Of a stretch of 64,000 bases of DNA, positions 54,930-63,118 are shown piece after piece (the stretch's first letter is position 1; the number at the start of each line of letters is the position of its first letter). The notes under the pieces were generated by a model. It was not told where the DNA came from and made no database searches. It saw only the letters and a program-made list of their open reading frames with translations. Origin of the DNA: Mycobacterium sp. E740 (GTDB lineage: Bacteria; Actinomycetota; Actinomycetes; Mycobacteriales; Mycobacteriaceae); assembly GCF_001672895.1 (NCBI RefSeq), contig NZ_LZKP01000157.1, positions 33,590 through 97,589 on the forward strand, read 5' to 3'. A program made the translations under genes and the position numbers.

Positions 54930-55775
54930 GTGACGAGACGAGCACTGGTACTCGCCGGCGGCGGCCTGGCCGGTATCGCGTGGGAGACCGGCGTCCTGGC
55001 CGGCATCGCCGACGAGTCGCCCGCGGCGGCCGACGCCTTGCTGGCCTCGGACGTGCTGGTCGGCACCTCGGCCGGATCGGCGGTCGCGGCGCAACTGGGC
55101 AGCGGGCTCGCGCTGTCGGCCCTGTTCGACAGGCAGACGGCGGTGGAGTCCGCGGAGATCGACCCCGGCGCCAGTATCGAGGACATCACCGAGGTCTTCC
55201 TCCGGGCGATGACAACGCCCGGCTCGAAAACCGAGAAGCTGCAGCGGATCGGGGCGATCGCGCTGGCGGCCGACACCGTGACCGAACCGGTCCGGCGCAA
55301 GGTGATCGAGCACCGGTTGCCGTCACACGACTGGCCGGACCGTGAGCTGCGCATCTCGGCGATCGACACCGCCACCGGCGAATTGGTCGCCTTCGACCGT
55401 GCGTCGGGGGTCGCACTGGTGGACGCGGTGGCGGCGAGTTGTGCGGTGCCGGGCGTGTGGCCGCCGGTGACCATCGGAGCGCGGCGGTTCATGGACGGTG
55501 GCGTCGGCAGCACCGTCAACCTCGCGCTCGCCGACGACTGCGACGTGGTGGTCGCGCTGATCCCACAGGGCCTCTCGTCGCCTTCGCCGTTCGGTTCCGG
55601 CGCCAAAGACGAGGTCGACGCGCGGAACGCCTTCGCCGTGTTCGCCGCCGACGACGCCCTGGCGGCCTTCGGAGCCAACCCGCTCGACCCCGCCTGCCGG
55701 ATTCCGTCAGCGCACGCCGGGCGCCGACAGGGCAGGCGTGTCGCTGCGGACGTGGCCGCCTACCTCGGCCTCTAA
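54930..55775 (+). CDS. Patatin-like phospholipase (Rv1062 type)
   Basis: 281 residues. Oxyanion loop GGGLAGIAWE, nucleophile GxSxG as VGTSAGSAV, catalytic Asp in FMDGGVGS: the patatin Ser-Asp dyad. GTG 54930 is the best start, giving VTRRALVLAGGG; longer frames upstream are out of register with any homology. It is 23 nt after the previous gene, same strand. The stop overlaps that of the convergent second patatin gene (bases CTAA). Confidence 0.84.
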   Translation: MTRRALVLAGGGLAGIAWETGVLAGIADESPAAADALLASDVLVGTSAGSAVAAQLGSGLALSALFDRQTAVESAEIDPGASIEDITEVFLRAMTTPGSKTEKLQRIGAIALAADTVTEPVRRKVIEHRLPSHDWPDRELRISAIDTATGELVAFDRASGVALVDAVAASCAVPGVWPPVTIGARRFMDGGVGSTVNLALADDCDVVVALIPQGLSSPSPFGSGAKDEVDARNAFAVFAADDALAAFGANPLDPACRIPSAHAGRRQGRRVAADVAAYLGL

Positions 55776-56758
55776 CTCTCTGTGCCAGTTGAGCTTTCGG
55801 GACGATCGGGCTGATCGAACGCGTCCAGCGCGGCAGCCGCCAACTCGATCCCGACGTCGATCACCTCCGCCGCGCGGTGAAACTCCAGGCTCCGGCACGC
55901 CGTACGGGGCACCTCGATGAGCAGATCGGGTGGGTAACCGGCCAGCTGGTGGCGGGCCAGCGCCGCCTGCGCGATGTCGATGGTGCGGTTCATCACCTCG
56001 AAGCTGCCCAGTTTGGGCACGGCCGCCACTTCCTTGGTCGCGTCGACGAGTTCCTCGGCGGATTCGGAGTCTTCGTCGGCGCCGGCGCCGAAGCGCCCCA
56101 GCACGGCGTTGGACTCGAACAGCGACGTGGTGCTGCGCCACATCCGGGCCAGCCATTCGGTCGTCGCGCGCGACCCCGGTTCGGCCGGTTCGTCGGTGCC
56201 GCCGGCTTCGCTGCCCGCCAACGACACCGCGATGGTCAGGTCGGCGTTGACGGCCGCGATCGGGGCCATCGGCAGCGGTTCGAGGATGCCGCCGTCAGCG
56301 AGCAGGCGACCGTCGAGCACATGCGGCGCGATCACTCCCGGGATCGCGATCGATGCCCGGATCGCGGCGTCCACCGGTCCTCTCTGCAGCCACACCGACT
56401 TGCCGGCGATCAGGTCCGTCGACACCGCGGTGTAGGGGATCGGCAGGTCCTCGATCCTGACCTCGCCGAGGATGTCGCGCACCGCGTCCAGAATCTTGGT
56501 CGCGCGCAGCACGCCCGCGGCTGTGATGGACGGATCGAGCAGGCGCAGCACCGCGCCCTGCGTGAGCGACTTCGCCCACTCGGCGAACTGGTCGAGTTTC
56601 CCCGCGGCCTGCAACCCGCCGACCAGTGCGCCCATCGACGACCCGGCGATACCGACGATCTCGTAACCGCGGTCCTGCAGTTCCTCGATCACCCCGATGT
56701 GGGCGTAGCCGCGGGCACCCCCGCTGCCCAGCGCCAGCGCCACCCGCTTGCCAGCCAT
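55772..56758 (-). CDS. Patatin-like phospholipase (Rv1063c type)
   Basis: 328 residues. GSGGARGYAHIG (oxyanion), GSSMGAL (nucleophile Ser), LADGG (Asp); the RssA-like arrangement. A roughly 70-residue C-terminal region has no obvious motif. It faces the other patatin gene across a 4-bp shared stop (55772-55775), tail to tail. Confidence 0.86.
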   Translation of the reverse strand: MAGKRVALALGSGGARGYAHIGVIEELQDRGYEIVGIAGSSMGALVGGLQAAGKLDQFAEWAKSLTQGAVLRLLDPSITAAGVLRATKILDAVRDILGEVRIEDLPIPYTAVSTDLIAGKSVWLQRGPVDAAIRASIAIPGVIAPHVLDGRLLADGGILEPLPMAPIAAVNADLTIAVSLAGSEAGGTDEPAEPGSRATTEWLARMWRSTTSLFESNAVLGRFGAGADEDSESAEELVDATKEVAAVPKLGSFEVMNRTIDIAQAALARHQLAGYPPDLLIEVPRTACRSLEFHRAAEVIDVGIELAAAALDAFDQPDRPESSTGTES

Positions 56759-56786
56759 GCCGCCATTGTCGCGCGCGGCCCGGGCG

Positions 56787-57224
56787 CTATCCGCAGAGGC
56801 CGTCGGCTGCTGCCTGCACGGCGACGATGACCGCGGCCTGCCGGGGTGGCGTCAACTTGGACCAGGCCGTGTCGTAGGTGCCGGGGCCCGCCGAGTCCGT
56901 GGACTGCAGCATGCGGAGATACGGCTCGACCTGCGTCTTCGCCTCGCCACCCTGCGCGGCCATCCACTGCCGTGCTGTGTTGCATGCCGCGAAGTACTCG
57001 TCCTCGGTCGAATCGGCGGGAGCGCCGACCGCGGTGGTCACACCGCCGGGGGAGACTGCGACGGAACCTGGTGCAGCAGCACTGGTTTCCGGACCGTGGG
57101 CCGCCGACGTCGACGCGGTCGGGGCCGAGGGCTCCTCGGGAGCGGTGCCGCTTTCCGACGAGCAGCCTGCGATGAGGATCGCGGTCGCGACGGCAGCCGC
57201 GGTGAGACCAGAGTGCCTGCGCAT
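56787..57224 (-). CDS. lpqV: Lipoprotein, LpqV-like
   Basis: 145 residues: lipobox LIAGCSS (Cys21) after a signal peptide; mature part with a low-complexity Ala/Ser/Pro stretch, then a helical domain (VSPGGVTTAVGAPADSTEDEYFAACNTARQWMAAQGG...LTPPRQAAVIVAVQAAADGLCG) with two Cys. The gene order (patatin pair, this gene, cupin, rhodanese) equals that around M. tuberculosis lpqV. The -10 TAGATT is 6 nt from the ATG, so the mRNA is leaderless. Confidence 0.72.
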   Translation of the reverse strand: MRRHSGLTAAAVATAILIAGCSSESGTAPEEPSAPTASTSAAHGPETSAAAPGSVAVSPGGVTTAVGAPADSTEDEYFAACNTARQWMAAQGGEAKTQVEPYLRMLQSTDSAGPGTYDTAWSKLTPPRQAAVIVAVQAAADGLCG

Positions 57225-57230
57225 GACGCC

Positions 57231-57236
57231 AATCTA
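57231..57236 (-). promoter_or_regulatory. -10 hexamer, leaderless lpqV-like mRNA
   Basis: TAGATT (complement of 57231-57236) is exactly 6 nt from ATG 57224. The rest of 57237-57476 holds no supported gene; it must contain the promoter of the cysteine-dioxygenase-like gene. Confidence 0.5.
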
Positions 57237-57476
57237 GGCAATCGGCCCATGGCGGCAGACACCGACCGAGGGTTTCGCTCATGGTGAATGTATGCGCGAG
57301 GTCCCTGTGCGTGCGGTCTGGCCTGCGGCTACGAGGCTCGCCGCTGCGGGCCCGTCCGCCGCCCATGGCAGGGAAGCGCGACGAACTGCCACACTTCTCG
57401 TCGTGACCAGTGGACGTCGGCGGTGTTGTCGGGCCTAACGCCCGTCCCTGCCCGTGTCGTCCCTCTTGGAGCTCTC

Positions 57477-58022
57477 ATGGCCTCCCCTGCAGTCCTGCCT
57501 TCCGTCGCGCCGGCGGTGTCCGCGCCGACGCGGTTGCGGTTACCCGATCTGTTGCTCGCCAGCGACCGCGCCGCCGATGACGTGCTCAGCGGCCGCTTCG
57601 ACCACCTGCTGCCGGTCGGTGGCCCGCCGCCAGACGAGCGGTGGTTCACGCGCCTGCACGGCGACGACGAACTCGACATCTGGTTGATCAGCTGGGTGCC
57701 GGACCGCTCGACCGAACTGCATGACCACGGCGGCTCACTCGGTGCACTGACCGTGGTGTCGGGAGCGCTGCGCGAGACTCGTTGGGACGGTGGGGCGTTG
57801 CGCCAGCGCCGGCTGTCGGCGGGCGATCAGGCCGCCTTCCCGCTGGGATGGGTGCACGACGTGGTGTGGGCGCCCGAGCGGGACAGCTCGGCTGCGGTCG
57901 CGCCCGCACTGAGCGTGCATGCCTATTCGCCGCCGCTCACTGCGATGTCGTACTACGACGTGACCGATCGGAAGACGCTGCGCCGCAATCGGACCGAGCT
58001 CACCGACGCGCCGGAGGGATGA
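57477..58022 (+). CDS. Cysteine-dioxygenase-like cupin (Rv1065 type)
   Basis: 181 residues. Cupin metal site: ELHDHGGSLGALTVVSGALRE (His-x-His) and the later GWVHDVVWA. Fe(II) cysteine dioxygenase converts cysteine to cysteinesulfinate. ATG 57477 has GGAG 6 nt upstream; longer frames upstream are antisense-like. It is immediately followed, with overlap (ATGA), by a rhodanese, suggesting joint sulfur handling. Confidence 0.8.
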   Translation: MASPAVLPSVAPAVSAPTRLRLPDLLLASDRAADDVLSGRFDHLLPVGGPPPDERWFTRLHGDDELDIWLISWVPDRSTELHDHGGSLGALTVVSGALRETRWDGGALRQRRLSAGDQAAFPLGWVHDVVWAPERDSSAAVAPALSVHAYSPPLTAMSYYDVTDRKTLRRNRTELTDAPEG

Positions 58023-58411
58023 CCGTGGCGATCAGCCGTATCGACCGTGTTCTTGACGACGCTCGCGCCCGGCTGCGCCGGTTGCCTGCTTCGGAGGCAT
58101 CCGCGGCGGTGCAGCGGGGCGCGATCCTGGTCGACATCCGGCCGCAGGCCCAGCGTGCGCTCGAGGGTGAGGTGCCCGCGGCGTTGGGGGCGTTGGTGAT
58201 CGAGCGCAACGTGCTCGAGTGGCGCTGCGATCCGACCAGCGATGCCCGGCTGCCGCAAGCCGTCGACGACGACGTTGAGTGGGTGGTGCTGTGCTCGGAG
58301 GGCTACACCTCGAGCCTGGCCGCGGCATCGCTGCTCGACCTCGGGCTGCATCGCGCGACCGACGTCGTCGGCGGATACCACGCGCTGATCGCCGAAACCG
58401 TTCCGGCCTAA
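58019..58411 (+). CDS. Rhodanese-like sulfurtransferase (Rv1066 type)
   Basis: 130 residues, one rhodanese domain: ILVDIRPQAQRALEGEVPAALGALVIERNVLEWRCDP and the active-site loop VLCSEGYTSSLAA with Cys in place. ATG 58019 overlaps the cysteine-dioxygenase-like stop (ATGA). It probably moves sulfane sulfur. Its stop shares bases with the convergent gene at 58408. Confidence 0.85.
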   Translation: MTVAISRIDRVLDDARARLRRLPASEASAAVQRGAILVDIRPQAQRALEGEVPAALGALVIERNVLEWRCDPTSDARLPQAVDDDVEWVVLCSEGYTSSLAAASLLDLGLHRATDVVGGYHALIAETVPA

Positions 58412-60123
58412 TCCTTCTCGTCACTCGACAGCAGCGGGCGCAGGCGCTCGGTCTGCTGTGGCGTCCAGCCCGGCGGCTGCAGGATCGCGGCCCACGCATT
58501 GGCCACGTCCTCGACGTAGACGTGGCCGTGCCCGTCGGGAACATCGACGGCCACCGCCATGTCCGCTGACACCTGAAGGAACGTCACCACCGGGATCCAC
58601 TGCATCCGCCCGGAGACGTCGTAGCCACGCGGCTCCTTGAGCCAATCCGGTTCGGCGAACAGCAGATCCGGGTTGAACCACGCGATTGGATCCGACGCGT
58701 GCTGGAGGTAGACCACCCGGGGTTGGCGCCACGGTTCGTCGGGGCGGCCCAGGTTCTCGGCGCGGGCAGCGAACCGGACGTTCTCACCTTTGTCGTATAT
58801 CGGCAGCCACATCGGCGAACCGGGATCGCGATCGCGGGTGAGCTGCGTCCAGATCGTATTGTTGAACGTCGGACCGCTGAACAAGGCGCCGTCAGTGCGC
58901 GCGACGAGGTTGTTGAGCGCCAGGAACGGTGCTTCACCGCCGAACGAGCCGAGACTTTCGCCGAACACGACGAGCCGCGGTCGCTGCGCTTCGGGCATCT
59001 CGCGGATCAACCCGTCGACGGCCTCGAACAGCGCCTGCCCCGCTTGCCGCGCGTTCTCCTTGTCGACGAGGAACGACAACCAGCTCGGCAGAAACGAGTA
59101 CTGCATGGACACGATCGCGGTGTTGCCGTTGTACATGTACTCCAGCGCCGAGGCCTCCGCCTCGTTGATCCATCCCGTCCCGGTGGTGGTGGCCACCGCC
59201 ACCACGTCGCGGTTCAGCCCGCCGGTCCGCTGCAGTTCCCGGGCCGCCAGCTGTGCGGTAGCCCGGATGCCGGCCGCAGAATGCAGTCCCGCGTAAGCCC
59301 GGATCGGCTCGATGGCCGGTCGGCCGTTGAACGCCGACAACTGCTGGACTGTCGGTCCGGCCGCCACGAAGATCCGGCCCTGGTGGCCCAGCGACTCCCA
59401 ACTCACCAGCGACTGCGGGCCGCCGGACCGCAACGGTGAGGTCGGCGCGTCGAAGTCCGGATCGTTCTCGTCGTTCACTGCGGAGAACGTGTTGTTGATG
59501 GTGCTCATCGCGAAGCGCACCACCACGCCGTTGAGCAGCGCGATGCTCAGGGTGAGCAACAGCACGACAACGACGACGGCCGAAACCCGCGGCGGCGCAA
59601 TGCGTTCGAGTTGCCGTACCAGAAAGCGCACCAGCCGGCCGATCAACTGGCCGATTTCGACGAGCACGAACAGTGTCACGATCGACAGCACAGCGGTCAG
59701 CGGATGGTCCCAGAAGCCCATCCGCGGAACACCGTTGAGGTCGCGGACCTCGTCCTGCCAAATGTGGAAATAGACGATCATCAGGATCTGCCCGACGATG
59801 CCGATGATCACCAGGGCGATCCACGCTTGGCGCGGCGCAGGCGGGCTACTGTCCCTCGACAGCATGTAGCGCGTGAGCCACACCACGAATACGCCGAGCA
59901 TGTATCCGAAAGCGCCTGCAGCGCCGCTGACCAGGCCCTGGAACAGCGGGCCGCGCGGCAGCAACGACGGGGTCAGCGAGAGCCAGATGAAGACCAGGCC
60001 CAGCGCGGTTCCGGTGAACGTGTAGTGGCGCACCCACCACGGCTTGCCGGATGACTTCCGGCCTGGTTCCGCCCGCGGCGGTTCTTCTACCGTCGTGTCG
60101 GTGTCGTCGCGGGTGTCGGTCAC
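58408..60123 (-). CDS. Membrane-bound alpha/beta hydrolase (Abhydrolase_9, Rv1069c type)
   Basis: 571 residues. N-terminal hydrophobic half with five or more TM helices (about 38-215), then a C-terminal alpha/beta hydrolase domain with nucleophile in VFGESLGSFGG. GTG 60123 is leaderless, TAATCT lying 6 nt before it. The family is conserved in mycobacteria; substrate unknown. Adjacent to echA8/9 (10 nt). Confidence 0.84.
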   Translation of the reverse strand: MTDTRDDTDTTVEEPPRAEPGRKSSGKPWWVRHYTFTGTALGLVFIWLSLTPSLLPRGPLFQGLVSGAAGAFGYMLGVFVVWLTRYMLSRDSSPPAPRQAWIALVIIGIVGQILMIVYFHIWQDEVRDLNGVPRMGFWDHPLTAVLSIVTLFVLVEIGQLIGRLVRFLVRQLERIAPPRVSAVVVVVLLLTLSIALLNGVVVRFAMSTINNTFSAVNDENDPDFDAPTSPLRSGGPQSLVSWESLGHQGRIFVAAGPTVQQLSAFNGRPAIEPIRAYAGLHSAAGIRATAQLAARELQRTGGLNRDVVAVATTTGTGWINEAEASALEYMYNGNTAIVSMQYSFLPSWLSFLVDKENARQAGQALFEAVDGLIREMPEAQRPRLVVFGESLGSFGGEAPFLALNNLVARTDGALFSGPTFNNTIWTQLTRDRDPGSPMWLPIYDKGENVRFAARAENLGRPDEPWRQPRVVYLQHASDPIAWFNPDLLFAEPDWLKEPRGYDVSGRMQWIPVVTFLQVSADMAVAVDVPDGHGHVYVEDVANAWAAILQPPGWTPQQTERLRPLLSSDEKD

Positions 60124-60129
60124 CCCCGC

Positions 60130-60135
60130 AGATTA
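60130..60135 (-). promoter_or_regulatory. -10 hexamer, leaderless start of the membrane hydrolase
   Basis: TAATCT (complement of 60130-60135) is 6 nt from GTG 60123; the hexamer overlaps the end of echA8. Confidence 0.48.
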
Positions 60136-60909
60136 GCGGTGGCGGAAGTTCGGTGCGCGCTTCTCCGTGAAGGCAGTCATGCCCTCGGTCTGGTCCTCGG
60201 TGGCGAACGCCGAGTGGAACAGCCTGCGCTCGTAGAGGAGTCCCTCGGCCAGGGTCGTCTCGAATGCGCGGTCGACGGCTTCTTTGGCCATCCGCGCCGC
60301 CGACAGCGACATCCCGGCGATGGTCTTGGCGACAGCGTTGGCCTCGTCGAGCAGCGAGTTGGCGGGCACGACGCGCGAGACCAGGCCCGCGCGCTCGGCT
60401 TCCTCGGCGTCCATGTTGCGGCCGGTCAGGATCAGGTCCATGGCCTTCGCTTTGCCGATCGCCCGGGTGAGCCGTTGCGAGCCGCCCATTCCCGGCAGCA
60501 CGCCGAGCTTGATCTCGGGCTGCCCGAATCTCGCGGTGTCGGCGGCGATCAGCAGGTCACACATCATCGCCAGCTCGCAGCCGCCGCCCAGCGCGTAGCC
60601 GGCGACGGCGGCGATCGTCGGGGTGCGGGTGGCGGCGAACTTCCCCCAGGCCGCGAAGAAGTCGCCGCCGAACACGTCGGCGAAGCTCAGGCTCGACATC
60701 TCCTTGATGTCCGCACCGGCGGCGAAGGCCTTCTCGTTGCCGGTGAGGATGATCGCGCCGATGCCGGGATCGCTGTCCAATTCGGCTGCTGCCGTGGTGA
60801 CTTCATGCATCACCTGGCTGTTGAGCGCGTTGAGCGCCTTCGGCCGGTTCAGGGTGATGGTGGCCACGCGGTCCTCGCGGGTCACCAGAATCGTTTCGTA
60901 ATCGGTCAT
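60133..60909 (-). CDS. echA8: Enoyl-CoA hydratase EchA8
   Basis: 258-residue crotonase-fold hydratase of beta-oxidation. Oxyanion and catalytic segments: [26 protein letters not shown] and [20 protein letters not shown], with the two catalytic Glu in these blocks (GGGCE and PE). Length matches Rv1070c. ATG 60909 overlaps the echA9 stop (ATGA). Confidence 0.92.
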   Translation of the reverse strand: MTDYETILVTREDRVATITLNRPKALNALNSQVMHEVTTAAAELDSDPGIGAIILTGNEKAFAAGADIKEMSSLSFADVFGGDFFAAWGKFAATRTPTIAAVAGYALGGGCELAMMCDLLIAADTARFGQPEIKLGVLPGMGGSQRLTRAIGKAKAMDLILTGRNMDAEEAERAGLVSRVVPANSLLDEANAVAKTIAGMSLSAARMAKEAVDRAFETTLAEGLLYERRLFHSAFATEDQTEGMTAFTEKRAPNFRHR

Positions 60910-61955
60910 GGGAACTCCAGTTCGCGGTCGGCCGGCGCGAAGTAGGCCTCGACGTCGGCGGTGGTGACGGCCGCCAGCGATGGGGGCGACCAGTTCGGGT
61001 TGCGGTCCTTGTCGACGACCTGCGCGCGGATGCCCTCGACGAAATCGTGGCTGAGCAACGAGGCGCACGACGTCCGGTAATTCTGGCGCAGCACGTCTTC
61101 GAGTGTGTCGAGTTTCGCGGCGCGTCGCACGGCTTCCAACGCGACGTAGACCGAGATCGGGGAGCGGGTCTCGATGAGGTCGGCCGCCTCACCCGCCGGC
61201 CCCGCGCCGTGGCCGCGCAGCGCCGCGACGATGTCGGTCGCCGTGTCGTTGGCATAACAGTGGTCGATCCAGTCTCGTTGTGCGGCAAGTTGACTCGGCG
61301 GTGGCTCGACGGCGTGTGCGGCAAGGGCGGCGTCGATGCCGTCGGCGACGACGGCGGATTTGAAGTCGGCGAGGCGGTCGTGGGGCACGAAATGGTCGGC
61401 GAAGCCCATCGCGATGGCGTCGGCGCCGTCGAAGTTCGCCCCGGTGAGCGCGGCGTGATAGCCGAGCAGGCCCGGCGCGCGCGACAGGATCAGCGTGCCG
61501 CCGACGTCGGGCACGAAGCCGATGCCGACCTCCGGCATGGCCATCTTTGTGGTGTCGGTGACGACGCGGACGCTGCCGTGCGCACTGACCCCGACGCCGC
61601 CGCCCATGACGATGCCGTCCATCAGCGCTACATAGGGCTTGCCGAAACGACCGATCTGGGCGTTGAGCAGGTATTCGTCGTACCAGAACGTTCGCGCTTC
61701 GCGTCCCTTATGCGGACCGTCGGCCTTGGCGCTGTGGTAGAGCGCGACGATGTCGCCGCCCGCGCACAGCCCACGTTCGCCGGCGCCGTCGATCACGACG
61801 GCAGTGACGTCGTCGTCGTCCTTCCACTCGGCGAGGACGCGTGACATCGCGGTGACCATCGCGTGGTTGAGCGAATTGATGGCCTTGGGCCGGTTGAGGG
61901 TGATCAGGCCGACGCCGCGATCGACACTTACTAGGACATCCTCGTTTTCGCCCAC
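60906..61955 (-). CDS. echA9: EchA9, enoyl-CoA hydratase / 3-hydroxyisobutyryl-CoA hydrolase family
   Basis: 349-residue crotonase of the HIBYL-CoA hydrolase subgroup: [51 protein letters not shown], plus a C-terminal domain of about 100 residues absent in EchA8. GTG 61955 has TAGATT 8 nt upstream (near-leaderless). Coupled to echA8. It probably works in valine or lipid CoA-ester catabolism. Confidence 0.88.
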   Translation of the reverse strand: MGENEDVLVSVDRGVGLITLNRPKAINSLNHAMVTAMSRVLAEWKDDDDVTAVVIDGAGERGLCAGGDIVALYHSAKADGPHKGREARTFWYDEYLLNAQIGRFGKPYVALMDGIVMGGGVGVSAHGSVRVVTDTTKMAMPEVGIGFVPDVGGTLILSRAPGLLGYHAALTGANFDGADAIAMGFADHFVPHDRLADFKSAVVADGIDAALAAHAVEPPPSQLAAQRDWIDHCYANDTATDIVAALRGHGAGPAGEAADLIETRSPISVYVALEAVRRAAKLDTLEDVLRQNYRTSCASLLSHDFVEGIRAQVVDKDRNPNWSPPSLAAVTTADVEAYFAPADRELEFP

Positions 61956-62130
61956 GGCTATGCAATCTAGAACGTTGCCCGGCCTGCGGTGTCTGCGGGT
62001 AGGGTTTCCTGTGAAGAGGCTGGGAAGTTTGGCTACCAGGTTCGTCCGGTAGCAGGGAACCGACCAGCGACATGGATCGTTGACGGTGTGTTCGCGAATG
62101 TCGAACCACATCTCAGGAGAGGAACCGACG

Positions 62131-62985
62131 GTGCGGGAATCCAGCAACCCGGTATTTCGATCCCTGCCGAAGACGCAGGGCGGATATGCGCAATTCGGTA
62201 CCGGAGCCGCCGGCTACGGTGCGCAGGCGGTACACGCCGACCCCTATGTGACGCAGTATCCCGAGCAGCGGCAGGCGGGCGTCGCTCGGCCGATGACCAT
62301 CGACGACGTCGTCACCAAGACCGGCATCACGCTGGCGGTGCTGGGCGCTGTCGCGGTCGTGTCCTACTTCCTGGTCGGCATGAACCCCGGCCTGGCGATG
62401 CCGTTCACGATGGTCGGCGCACTCGGTGGCCTGGTGCTCGTGCTCATCGCCACGTTCGGCCGTAAGCAGGACAACGCCGGGATCGTCTTGAGCTACGCGG
62501 CGCTGGAGGGTCTGTTCCTCGGCGCGATCTCGTGGGTGTTCGGCAATGTCGTCGTCGCCGGCGGCAGCGCGGGCGCGCTGATCACCCAGGCGCTGCTGGC
62601 CACGTTCGGCGTGTTCTTCGGCATGCTGGTCGTCTACAAGACCGGTGCCATCCGGGTGACGCCGAAGTTCACCCGCATGATCGTCGCCGGCCTGTTCGGC
62701 GTCGTGGTGCTCATGCTCGGCAACCTCGTGCTGGCGATGTTCGGTGTCGGCGGTGGTGAGGGCATGGGCCTGCGCGCCGGTGGCCCGATCGCGATCGTCT
62801 TCTCGCTGGTGTGCATCGGCTTGGCCGCGTTCAGCTTCCTGATCGACTTCGACGCGGCCGATCAGATGATCCGCGCCGGTGCGCCGGAGAAGGCGGCGTG
62901 GGGCATCGCGCTCGGTCTGACCGTCACGCTGGTCTGGCTGTACATCGAGATCCTGCGGCTGCTGTCGTACTTCAACAGCGACTAG
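62131..62985 (+). CDS. Bax inhibitor-1/YccA-family membrane protein (Rv1072 type)
   Basis: 284 residues. Polar N-terminal tail of about 70 residues, then seven TM helices (about 73-282), with the family's conserved features: PFTMVGALGGL...FGRKQDNAGIVLSYAALEGLFLGAISW and the final LVWLYIEILRLLSYF with acidic Asp residues (FLIDFDAADQM). GTG 62131 follows AGGAGAGG. Relatives act as calcium-leak or pH-sensing channels; bacterial role unknown. It is divergent from echA9 and ends at a strong terminator. Confidence 0.88.
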   Translation: MRESSNPVFRSLPKTQGGYAQFGTGAAGYGAQAVHADPYVTQYPEQRQAGVARPMTIDDVVTKTGITLAVLGAVAVVSYFLVGMNPGLAMPFTMVGALGGLVLVLIATFGRKQDNAGIVLSYAALEGLFLGAISWVFGNVVVAGGSAGALITQALLATFGVFFGMLVVYKTGAIRVTPKFTRMIVAGLFGVVVLMLGNLVLAMFGVGGGEGMGLRAGGPIAIVFSLVCIGLAAFSFLIDFDAADQMIRAGAPEKAAWGIALGLTVTLVWLYIEILRLLSYFNSD

Positions 62986-62998
62986 CAGCCTGACGAGA

Positions 62999-63028
62999 AG
63001 GCCCGGCACGAAATGTGCCGGGCTTTTT
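62999..63028 (+). terminator. Rho-independent terminator of the YccA-like gene
   Basis: GCCCGGCAC (63001-63009), loop GAAAT, GTGCCGGGC (63015-63023), then TTTTTCGTTTTT. A 9-bp G+C-rich stem with U-tract, 14 nt after the stop codon. It is the only canonical intrinsic terminator I see in the window. Confidence 0.9.
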
Positions 63029-63118
63029 CGTTTTTGCTGTTATCCACAGACCAGTTGTCACGGGCGGCGTCACCGAGCGGTTCTGTCGGGGCGATGCGCT
63101 TCAGTGCGGGGCGTGGAG

